Source: JAKQIM01 sp964633225
GTDB lineage: Bacteria; Chloroflexota; Anaerolineae; Anaerolineales; UBA4823
DNA length: 23,816 bases
Direction: 5' to 3'
NCBI GenBank assembly: GCA_964633225.1
Contig: CAZWFQ010000054.1
Location: forward strand, 1-23,816
Shown in pieces: positions 7,568 through 15,491 of this stretch (position 1 is the first letter of the stretch; the number at the start of each line of letters is the position of its first letter). A model generated the notes under the pieces. That model searched no databases. It was not told where the DNA came from and saw nothing but the letters and a program-made list of their open reading frames with translations. Position numbers and translations under genes: made by a program.

Positions 7568-8773
7568 ATGGATGAAATTGAGCTTTCAATTTTCCAACAC
7601 GGTAATGATGTCACCAAAAATATGCAAGCGCTATTGGCACAGTTTGAGAAGCAAGAGCGCATCCATGTTAACCTGACCGTGATGCCCTTCCCCGGTGCAT
7701 GGTCTCGCATGGTGGAATTTGCATTATACCAACACGGGCCAGATGTCTCTCAAGTGGGCAGCACCTGGCTAGGTGACTTTCAACGTATGAATGCCTTGCG
7801 GCCCTATCTCTCAACAGAAATCCGCAGCCTTGGAGGAGCAGAAGCTTTTCTCCCTGCCGCCTGGAACAGTGGGAGCTCAAGCGGCGAAGTGATCAACAGC
7901 CCAATGGTCTGGGGCATTCCCTGGGTTGCTGACACGCGCGTCATCTTTTACCGCAAGGATCTGTTGGAACAAGCCGGTATTGACGAAACCACCGCCTTCA
8001 CATCACATGCTGCCCTAGATGCAACCCTGAACCGCATCCAAGAGACCAGCCAACTCCCCCCTCTTTCGCTTTCTACCCAACGCTCCCGCATTACCCTGCA
8101 CAACCTGGCTTCTTGGATTTGGAACGAAGGCGGCGAGTTTTTGAGCTCAGACGGCAAGAAAATATTGTTTGACCAGCCCGCTGCCCGTCAAGGCATGTGC
8201 AAATACTTCAGCCTGGCGAAGTACATCTCACTATCACTCTCTGGGCTGGAAGACTCTCAAGCCGGAGAAGCATTTGCCCAGGGCCAGGCAGCCGTCACCA
8301 TCAGCGGTCACTGGCTGGTGTTTGGGCTTGGGGCCAACCCACAAGTTCAACAATTTATACGGGTTGCGCCAGTACCAGGTGTTTCCTTTGCAGGCGGTTT
8401 CCACCTGGTAATTTGGCAGCACAGCCGAAAAACATCGGCAGCTTACAAGCTGGTGGAATTTCTGGCTGGGCGTAATGCACCCGATAGTTTCTTCCCGGCT
8501 TTGGGACTGCCAGTGCGGCAAGACATAATCAAGAACACACCCCTGAAACAACAGCCCCTATTCAAAGAACTGATTGGCGTTCTGGATGGAGCGCGCTCCT
8601 TCCCATCAGGGCATATCTGGGGATTGGTTGAGAAACAGTTGACGGATCTTGCCCCTTATATTTGGAAAGATGTCTTGGCGCTGCCAGATCGCGGGGATGT
8701 GACCGCGATTGACGCAATCTTGGACCAGTATCTCACCCCACTTGCCCGACGTCTAAAAATTACAATTGGTTAA
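7568..8773 (+). CDS. Family 1 sugar-binding-protein-like protein without signal peptide (predicted cytoplasmic)
   Basis: A 401-residue protein with the SBP_bac_1 pattern along its whole length: an N-terminal strand and helix (IELSIFQHGNDVTKNMQALLAQFEK), PDVSQVGSTWLGDF, a GIPWVADTRVIFYRKDLLEQAG segment, EAFAQGQAAVTISGHW and AAYKLVEFLAG. Such proteins are normally exported lipoproteins. Here residue 1 already lies at the first core strand, and an in-frame TAA at 7559-7561 excludes a longer start. The ATG at 7568 has AGGGAG (7553-7558) nine bases upstream. No hydrophobic leader is found in the neighbouring frames either. It sits at the head of the phosphorylase genes, away from any CUT1 permease. 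A cytoplasmic sugar-binding or sensing role is an inference; loss of the leader from a transporter gene is the alternative. Confidence 0.85.
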   Translation: MDEIELSIFQHGNDVTKNMQALLAQFEKQERIHVNLTVMPFPGAWSRMVEFALYQHGPDVSQVGSTWLGDFQRMNALRPYLSTEIRSLGGAEAFLPAAWNSGSSSGEVINSPMVWGIPWVADTRVIFYRKDLLEQAGIDETTAFTSHAALDATLNRIQETSQLPPLSLSTQRSRITLHNLASWIWNEGGEFLSSDGKKILFDQPAARQGMCKYFSLAKYISLSLSGLEDSQAGEAFAQGQAAVTISGHWLVFGLGANPQVQQFIRVAPVPGVSFAGGFHLVIWQHSRKTSAAYKLVEFLAGRNAPDSFFPALGLPVRQDIIKNTPLKQQPLFKELIGVLDGARSFPSGHIWGLVEKQLTDLAPYIWKDVLALPDRGDVTAIDAILDQYLTPLARRLKITIG

Positions 8774-8883
8774 TTGACAGGCCGTGAAATCGAAGCGCTG
8801 CTGTGGCCTTTAACAGTTGATTGGCTGACCAGAGCTTTTTTGAAATTTATCCGCCTTTATGGCAAATCCTAGGTGAAAAACAT

Positions 8884-11355
8884 ATGAAATACGGTTATTT
8901 TGACGACAAACGAAAAGAATATGTGATTACCCAACCCGATACGCCCTTGCCGTGGATCAACTATCTAGGCAGCGAAGATTATTTTGGGCTCATTTCCAAC
9001 ACCGCATCTGGTTATTCTTTTTACAAGGATGCGCGCTTAAGACGCCTGACACGTTACCGCTATAACAACGTCCCCTATGATACCGGTGGGCGTTACATTT
9101 ACCTGCGAGACGAAGAAAGCGGACAGTTCTGGTCGCCCACCTGGCAACCGGTACGCAAATCGCTGGAGGCATACACCTGCCGGCACGGCATGGGATATAC
9201 CATCATTTCTTCCGTTCACGCCGGTATCCAGGCCGAGGTGCGCTACTTCGTTCCTCTCGGCGAAACCCTGGAAATATGGGATGTAAAACTGACCAACCTG
9301 CGCCAACAAGCAGCACAAATCTCTGCCTTCTCGTTGGTTGAATTCTGCCTCTGGGATGCATGGGACGACACAACCAACTTCCAACGCAATCTGAATACGG
9401 GAGAAGTCGAAGTTGAAGACGGGGTGATTTATCACAAGACCGAATACCGCGAAAGGCGTGATCATTTTGCCTATTTCGCCTGTTCTGAACCTCTAGTCGG
9501 ATTTGACACGCAACGCGAATCGTTTTTGGGTGCCTATCGTGGTTTCGATCAGCCCCTGGTCGTGGCACAGGGCAAGTCTACCAATTCCATTGCCCATGGC
9601 TGGTCTCCCATTGGTTCACACCATCTCTGCCTCACCTTGCAACCAGGAGAAACACATCGCGTAACCTTCCTGCTGGGATATGCAGAAAATCCCCGCGATC
9701 GCAAATTCGATCCGTCAGGCTCTACGATTGTCAATAAGGCCGGGGCTAAGCCGGTTATGGCGCGTTATCTGAATCCCGAACAGATCGAACTGGCTTTCGA
9801 TGCACTGCACACACACTGGGAAAAATTACTCGGCAATATCCAGGTAAAAACCCCCGACGAGCACACCAACCGGATGGTCAACATCTGGAATGCCTACCAG
9901 TGCATGATTACCTTCAATCTCTCGCGGTCGGCATCCTATTTTGAATCGGGCATTGGGCGCGGCATGGGGTTCCGGGATTCAAACCAGGACTTACTTGGCT
10001 TTGTGCAAATGATCCCCGAGCGGGCGCGCCAACGCATCTTAGATTTGGCTGCCACGCAGATGGACAGCGGGGGTGCCTACCACCAGTACCAGCCTTTGAC
10101 CAAACGAGGGAACGACGCAGTTGGAAGCAACTTCAACGACGACCCACTATGGTTGGTGATAGGTGTATCTGCTTACCTGAAAGAGACCGGCGATTGGTCC
10201 ATCCTCAATGAGTCCGTGCAGTACGATAACCGCCCTGGCAGTGAACAGCCGCTGGCTGAGCATTTGCAGCGCAGCATGCAATACATTCTCGACCGGCTGG
10301 GGCCACATGGTTTACCATTGATTGGGCGCGCCGATTGGAACGATTGCTTAAACCTGAATGCGTTTACAGATGAGCCAGGCCAATCCTTCCAGACCACCAC
10401 CAATCAAGATGGCAAAGTAGCCGAGTCGGTTTTTATCGGCGGCCTGTTTGTACTGGCAGCCAAAGAGATGGAGCAGCTCAGCCAGGCCTGGGCCCGGGTA
10501 GACCCAGTCAGCCAATCAGCAAACCTGCTTGCTCCCCATGCCTATGCCAGGCTGGCAAACCAAATGACACAGACCGTTTTAGATCACGGCTGGGATGGCG
10601 CCTGGTTCTTGCGCGCCTACGACCATTTTGGGCAAAAGCTTGGTTCGCATGAATGCCAGGAGGGACAAATTTTTATTGAGCCCCAAGGCATCTGTGTCTT
10701 GGCTGGAATTGGCCTGCAAGACGGCAAGGCCCGCCAGGCACTCGACTCTGTAGGCTCGCGATTAGCCACACAGCACGGCATTGTTTTGCTGCAACCTACT
10801 TACAGCAGTTACGGCCTGAATTTGGGCGAGATCTCTTCTTATCCACCCGGCTACAAAGAGAATGGCAGCATCTTCTGCCACACCAATCCCTGGGTCATGG
10901 CGGCAGAAGCATACACTGGCAACGGCGACCAGGCCCATGACTACTATTTGCGCATCAACCCTTCGGCACGCGAAGCGATCAGCGATGTGCACCGCTGCGA
11001 GCCCTATGTCTATGCGCAAACGATTGCGGGTAAAGATGCCCCCACACATGGTGAAGCCAAAAATTCCTGGTTGAGCGGAACCGCGGCCTGGAATTATGTT
11101 GCCATCACCCAGTGGATACTGGGCCTACACCCAACTTACGGTGGATTGAAAATTGCCCCCATCATCCCGGCCGGATGGCAAGAGTTTTCTGCCACCCGCA
11201 TCTTCCGCGGCGTTACGTATCGTATCCAGGTCAAGCGCCTTGGACCAGGCAACCACCCAACCTTGGTAATCGATGGAAAATCCATTCCTGGCGAGATAAT
11301 CCCCATACCTGCCCAGGGGCAAACTGAGGTTTCGGTAGACGTGACTCTGCAATGA
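8884..11355 (+). CDS. GH94 cellobiose phosphorylase (or close beta-glucoside phosphorylase)
   Basis: Predicted cytoplasmic enzyme splitting cellobiose with phosphate into alpha-glucose 1-phosphate and glucose with inversion. From the ATG at 8884 it has 823 residues, close to known cellobiose phosphorylases (about 810-820). The N-terminus MKYGYFDD..EYVITQPDTPLPWINYLG and the block EFCLWDAWDDTTNFQRN are family hallmarks. The general acid is Asp487 in DWNDCLN, matching Asp490 of the Cellvibrio gilvus enzyme. His666 (ENGSIFCHTNPW) and the SGTAAW loop fit the phosphate site. Order: beta-sandwich (to ~270), linker, (alpha/alpha)6 barrel, C-terminal jelly roll. An in-frame TTG at 8821 would add 21 residues, but AGGTGA (8871-8876) seven bases before 8884 and the family start decide for the ATG. 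The stop overlaps the next start by four bases (ATGA). Exact substrate is less certain than the family. Confidence 0.88.
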   Translation: MKYGYFDDKRKEYVITQPDTPLPWINYLGSEDYFGLISNTASGYSFYKDARLRRLTRYRYNNVPYDTGGRYIYLRDEESGQFWSPTWQPVRKSLEAYTCRHGMGYTIISSVHAGIQAEVRYFVPLGETLEIWDVKLTNLRQQAAQISAFSLVEFCLWDAWDDTTNFQRNLNTGEVEVEDGVIYHKTEYRERRDHFAYFACSEPLVGFDTQRESFLGAYRGFDQPLVVAQGKSTNSIAHGWSPIGSHHLCLTLQPGETHRVTFLLGYAENPRDRKFDPSGSTIVNKAGAKPVMARYLNPEQIELAFDALHTHWEKLLGNIQVKTPDEHTNRMVNIWNAYQCMITFNLSRSASYFESGIGRGMGFRDSNQDLLGFVQMIPERARQRILDLAATQMDSGGAYHQYQPLTKRGNDAVGSNFNDDPLWLVIGVSAYLKETGDWSILNESVQYDNRPGSEQPLAEHLQRSMQYILDRLGPHGLPLIGRADWNDCLNLNAFTDEPGQSFQTTTNQDGKVAESVFIGGLFVLAAKEMEQLSQAWARVDPVSQSANLLAPHAYARLANQMTQTVLDHGWDGAWFLRAYDHFGQKLGSHECQEGQIFIEPQGICVLAGIGLQDGKARQALDSVGSRLATQHGIVLLQPTYSSYGLNLGEISSYPPGYKENGSIFCHTNPWVMAAEAYTGNGDQAHDYYLRINPSAREAISDVHRCEPYVYAQTIAGKDAPTHGEAKNSWLSGTAAWNYVAITQWILGLHPTYGGLKIAPIIPAGWQEFSATRIFRGVTYRIQVKRLGPGNHPTLVIDGKSIPGEIIPIPAQGQTEVSVDVTLQ

Positions 11356-12239
11356 GCTTTTACGATTTAGAAACCGCCAGCATCTCAAATCGTTTCTTAC
11401 GGCTGGACTACCTGGTGCAAGCTGGGCCGCGCCTGGTACGCCTGGTGATGGCCGATTCGGATACCAACTTATTGGGAGAAACGCCCCGGCTCGGCTGGGA
11501 TACGCCCTTCGGTCATTACAACCTATATGGCGGGCATCGCCTCTGGCATGCCCCCGAAGACTTTCCCCTCTCCAGTGTCCCAGATGATGCAGGGCTGAAG
11601 ATCATAGACCAGGCCCCTACTGGCGTGCATCTGGTTGGCGGACTGGAAAAGCCGACTGGCCTGCGCAAAGAAATGGTCGTCACCTTAGAAGAGAACCGGC
11701 CAGCACTGCGCATCTTGCACACCATTCGCAACGAGGGTAAAAAACCGGTCGTGCTCTCGCCTTGGGCGATCACCATTCTGCCCGCAGGTGGGGTGGCTGT
11801 AGCCGGGCAAAAATGTAGCTTCAACGGCGGGCATGGGCCCGACCGCCAGGTAGCCTTTTGGCCAGACACCAGTCTGGGCGATCCTCGCTTTCACTATCTT
11901 GACACAGCCTTTGTTGTTGAGGCCACCACCGGTCTTCCGCCCGGCAAGATCGGAGTTCACACCCAGCAAGGCTGGCTGGCCTACCAATGGCAGGTATATG
12001 TTTTTATCAAGCGGTTCGAACCATCAATAGGCACACCTTACCCCGACCAGGGTTGTAATGCTGAAATCTTCTGTGGGCCATCCTATATCGAGTTAGAAAC
12101 ACTTGCACCATTACAGACCATCCAACCAGGCCAATCTGTCAACCATGCTGAAACCTGGGAAATCCACCCCGCCCCACCCGGCGACCTTGACCCGAAGCAG
12201 ATCGCCAACAGGCTTTCAAACATTGCCGAGCCCGCCTAA
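11352..12239 (+). CDS. Galactose-mutarotase-fold protein (DUF4380/aldose-epimerase-like)
   Basis: A 295-residue cytoplasmic protein that resembles the aldose 1-epimerase superfamily by its order of segments: VQAGPRLVRLVMADSDTNLLGE near the start, a GGHRLWHAPED block (around residue 56-66) where mutarotases place catalytic or sugar-contact residues, TIRNEGKKPVVLSPWAITILPAGG in the middle, and EIFCGPSYIELETLAPLQTIQPGQS near the end. The last segment is typical of the superfamily. Translation is coupled to the phosphorylase upstream (ATGA overlap). The likely role is interconversion of sugar anomers for or after the inverting phosphorylases, or a sugar-binding role. No classical galM catalytic His/Glu pair could be assigned with certainty, so activity is unproven. 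Confidence 0.7.
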   Translation: MSFYDLETASISNRFLRLDYLVQAGPRLVRLVMADSDTNLLGETPRLGWDTPFGHYNLYGGHRLWHAPEDFPLSSVPDDAGLKIIDQAPTGVHLVGGLEKPTGLRKEMVVTLEENRPALRILHTIRNEGKKPVVLSPWAITILPAGGVAVAGQKCSFNGGHGPDRQVAFWPDTSLGDPRFHYLDTAFVVEATTGLPPGKIGVHTQQGWLAYQWQVYVFIKRFEPSIGTPYPDQGCNAEIFCGPSYIELETLAPLQTIQPGQSVNHAETWEIHPAPPGDLDPKQIANRLSNIAEPA

Positions 12240-12268
12240 CGGCCCTGCCCATCCCAAGAGAGCAAATC

Positions 12269-15200
12269 ATGACCCCAGACCAGAATCTCAATGAACTAGA
12301 TGTCCAAGCTGCCTTGCGAGCGGGGCAGGTCATCATTCAGAATTACCCAGCCAAACGCCCTTTTGCCAGTTTTCTGCCTGGGATAGCCGGGCCCTTAGGC
12401 ATTCCTCTGTGGGTCTTCTATGTCAATCGCGGCCAAGCGATCGCATCTTTCGGCATCGAGGATAAAGACCATCCCATCTTGGAATACCAGTCCGCTAACA
12501 AGGCTTACCAAAACGTGCCCCTGACCGGGTTTCGTACCTTCATTAAAGCTTCCGGTGGCCCAAGGCCTGGCTTTTATGAGCCATTTTCTCCCCTACATCC
12601 TTCGCCCGACTCCCCGCCCGACTTGCATATCACTGCCAACGAGATCATGCTGGTTGAGGAAAACACCGCAGTTGGCTTGCGAGTGCAAGTGCTCTATTAC
12701 ATCTTGCCTGGTGAGCCTTTCGCGGCGTTGGTACGCCAAACCAAGATCACCAATATCAGTGACACACAAATCACGGCTGAAGTATTGGATGGGCTGCCGG
12801 CAATCGTGCCCTATGGTGTCAATAACACGCTCTTAAAAGAATTGGGGCGAACAATTGAAGGTTGGATGTCGGCCCAATGCCCCCAAAATGGCCCAGCCTT
12901 TTTCCGTGTCCGTGCCAGCATTGCAGACAGTGCCGAGGTGGAAGAAATCCTGGCTGGCAATTTCTACCTGGCATTTAACGATAATGGACAGCATCTTCCT
13001 GTCTTAGTTGACCCGGTAATTGTATTTGGCCAGGACACTTCTTGGATAACCCCAGCTCCTTTCTTAGACGCCCAGCTTTCCACCCTCTTGGCACGGCGGC
13101 AAATTACTGACGGACGTACGCCATGTGCTTTTAGCGCGGCATCCCTGGTTCTGGCCCCTGGTAAGAGCACGGTTTTGAACGCTTTGATTGGGCACGCGCA
13201 GAGCCCAGAATTCATCGCATCCCATCAAGCCCGCCTGATCAAAAGCAACTACCTGAAACAAAAACACACCCAGGCTATTGAGCTAACCAGCAGACTGACC
13301 AGCCGCGTGACTACACGCACAGGCCGGGCTTGTTTTGACGCTTACTGTGCCCAAAATTTTTTAGATAACGTTCTGCGCGGCGGTTGGCCGCTCTTGCTAG
13401 GCACGCCGGACCACCCGCATATTTACCACATCTATTCCAGGAAACACGGCGACCTCGAGCGTGATTACAACGCCTTCTTTTTGTCGGCCGAATATTATTC
13501 TCAAGGCAATGGCAATTACCGCGATGTCAACCAAAACCGCCGCTGCGATGTCTTGCTAGAGCCGCGTATCGGCGATTTCAACACACGTGTCTTCATGAAT
13601 TTGCTTCAAGCAGATGGCTACAATCCATTGGTGATCCAGGGCAGCCGTTTTAGCCTGCTGCCAAGCCAACGCCGCCGTTTGCTAGAGACGGCCGGAAATC
13701 CCCCAGCATTGGCACGCTTGCTTGAGAAAACATTCACGCCGGGCCAGGTTTTGCGGGCGATTGAGGGCCAGCCCATTGCCCTGCCTGCAGACGAGCTGCT
13801 TGCCCAAGTGATGGCAGCCGCCGAGCAGAATCTGGAAGCAGAACCTGGAGAAGGGTATTGGATTGATCACTGGACATACAACCTGGATCTGATCGATTCT
13901 TATCTCAGCATCTATCCAGAGCAAAAGAAAAGCCTGCTCTTTGACCAGGTCACTTACACCTTCTATGATAATGACCTGGTAGTCCGTCCAAGGACCGAGA
14001 AATACGTTCTTACGCCGCATGGGCCACGCCAGCTCAATGCCATTGCCAAAGACCAAGAGAAAAGTATCTTGATCCAAAGCCGGGCGGTTGCGCCCCGTCT
14101 CATGCGCAGCGAGAACGGACGCGGCAAGATTTTCTATACCAACCTTTTTACCAAGCTGGTTTGCCTGGCAGCAGTGAAATTTGCGACCATGGATCCGGCC
14201 GGCATGGGCATTGAAATGGAAGCAGGAAAACCTGGTTGGTACGATGCGCTCAATGGTCTGCCCGCACTATTTGGCTCATCCATGCCCGAAACATATGAGC
14301 TGCTGCGTCTCGTCAGTTTCCTGCTACAGGCTATAGATGAGCATTCCCAACAAGAATGCCAACTTCCTGTTGAAGTTTTTGACCTCTTCGAAGAGCTGGC
14401 GTCCCATCTCCAGGCATACGATTCATCAACCGACCCCGAACGCGATTTCGCGTACTGGGATGCCGCAGCCACCGATCGCGAGACCTATCGCTCCCGTATC
14501 CGACTGGGCTTCAGTGGAGAACTCGTTCCCACCCGGTCAACCATGTTAACAAGCTGGCTAAAAGCTTTTTCCACCAAAATTCAAGACGGCATTTCCCGCG
14601 CCAAGGAGCTCAATAACAGCTTACCTCCCACCTATTTCACCTATACAGTGAGCAGTTATGAAACAATTGCACAACAGCAGCCAGGCTACGCCCCCATTCG
14701 ACCATTACGTTTCCAACAACGCCTATTACCGCTCTTCCTTGAAGGGCCCGTACACGCCTTAAAATGCTGTGACAATTTACAAGAGGCTCGCCAGTTGTAC
14801 CAACAGGTCCAGGCCAGCGACCTCTTTGACCGAAAATTAGGCATGTACAAAGTAAACGCATCGCTGGCTTCACAGCCTGCCGCCATTGGCCGGGCGCGGG
14901 CTTTTCCTCCAGGATGGCTAGAGAACGAATCGATCTGGCTGCACATGGCCTACAAATATCTTCTGGAAGTGCTAAGAACCGGATTATATGCAGAATTTTG
15001 TCATGAAATTCAGCGCGGCCTGGTCCCCTTCTTTGATTCTCAAGTTTACGGCCGCAGCACACTAGAGAATTCATCCTTCCTTGTATCCAGTGCCCACCCC
15101 GATGAAAGCCTGCACGGCGCTGGTTTTGTGGCCCGCCTCAGTGGTTCTACTGCCGAATTCATCAGCATTTGGTATCACATGCTTACTGGGGGACAGCCAT

Positions 15201-15487
15201 TTTACCTGGATAACGGCGATCTAAAACTACGTCTACAGCCCATCTTGCCGGGTTGGTTGTTTGATGCCCAGGGATATGTTTCCTTTCGCTTTTTGGGCTG
15301 CTGTGAGGTGATTTACCATAATTCCTCTCGCCAAGACACCTATGCCGGGTTAGAAATTAAAAAATACGAACTACACCTGCACGATGAGACGGTAGTCACC
15401 ATCCAGGGCTCATCGATCGGATCCCCATACACAATGCAGGTGCGTAACGGACAGGTCCACAGTATTCATGCCTTTTTCGCAGGATAA
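12269..15487 (+). CDS. Large GH94-superfamily phosphorylase, candidate GH161/GH149-type beta-1,3-oligoglucan phosphorylase
   Basis: A 1072-residue protein, much longer than classical GH94. It shows an N-terminal beta-sandwich (about 45-330, with YYILPGEPFAALVRQTKITN), a long linker and barrel region carrying EGYWIDHWTYNLDLIDSYLSIYPE, and a probable catalytic Asp659 in GKPGWYDALNGLPALFGSS followed by MPETYELLR. The C-terminus holds DESLHGAGFVARLSGSTAEF and LRLQPILPGWLF. The general acid motif is WYDALNG and not the WND.L. of GH94. Length and these motifs resemble what I recall of GH161 and GH149, families that phosphorolyse beta-1,3-oligoglucans, but I cannot check this. The laminaribiose-phosphorylase-like gene directly downstream fits. 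No signal peptide. It starts 29 bp after the previous gene with a weak AAGAGAG ribosome site. Confidence 0.72.
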   Translation: MTPDQNLNELDVQAALRAGQVIIQNYPAKRPFASFLPGIAGPLGIPLWVFYVNRGQAIASFGIEDKDHPILEYQSANKAYQNVPLTGFRTFIKASGGPRPGFYEPFSPLHPSPDSPPDLHITANEIMLVEENTAVGLRVQVLYYILPGEPFAALVRQTKITNISDTQITAEVLDGLPAIVPYGVNNTLLKELGRTIEGWMSAQCPQNGPAFFRVRASIADSAEVEEILAGNFYLAFNDNGQHLPVLVDPVIVFGQDTSWITPAPFLDAQLSTLLARRQITDGRTPCAFSAASLVLAPGKSTVLNALIGHAQSPEFIASHQARLIKSNYLKQKHTQAIELTSRLTSRVTTRTGRACFDAYCAQNFLDNVLRGGWPLLLGTPDHPHIYHIYSRKHGDLERDYNAFFLSAEYYSQGNGNYRDVNQNRRCDVLLEPRIGDFNTRVFMNLLQADGYNPLVIQGSRFSLLPSQRRRLLETAGNPPALARLLEKTFTPGQVLRAIEGQPIALPADELLAQVMAAAEQNLEAEPGEGYWIDHWTYNLDLIDSYLSIYPEQKKSLLFDQVTYTFYDNDLVVRPRTEKYVLTPHGPRQLNAIAKDQEKSILIQSRAVAPRLMRSENGRGKIFYTNLFTKLVCLAAVKFATMDPAGMGIEMEAGKPGWYDALNGLPALFGSSMPETYELLRLVSFLLQAIDEHSQQECQLPVEVFDLFEELASHLQAYDSSTDPERDFAYWDAAATDRETYRSRIRLGFSGELVPTRSTMLTSWLKAFSTKIQDGISRAKELNNSLPPTYFTYTVSSYETIAQQQPGYAPIRPLRFQQRLLPLFLEGPVHALKCCDNLQEARQLYQQVQASDLFDRKLGMYKVNASLASQPAAIGRARAFPPGWLENESIWLHMAYKYLLEVLRTGLYAEFCHEIQRGLVPFFDSQVYGRSTLENSSFLVSSAHPDESLHGAGFVARLSGSTAEFISIWYHMLTGGQPFYLDNGDLKLRLQPILPGWLFDAQGYVSFRFLGCCEVIYHNSSRQDTYAGLEIKKYELHLHDETVVTIQGSSIGSPYTMQVRNGQVHSIHAFFAG

Positions 15488-15491
15488 AATC

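Noticed and set aside
7491..7676. Small + strand open frame overlapping the start of the leaderless binding protein, checked as a possible frameshifted signal peptide
   Set aside because: Its translation is polar with no hydrophobic segment or lipobox, so it does not supply a missing leader.
8774..8803. Perfect TTGACA (8774-8779) as a promoter, with AGCGCT at 8794-8799 as operator core
   Set aside because: No -10-like hexamer lies 15-19 bases downstream and the palindrome is only six bases; internal operon position makes it weaker still.
8821..8883. TTG at 8821 as the start of the cellobiose-phosphorylase-like gene
   Set aside because: The ATG at 8884 has AGGTGA seven bases upstream and gives the family's usual MKYGYFDD beginning; the extra 21 residues have no counterpart in the family.
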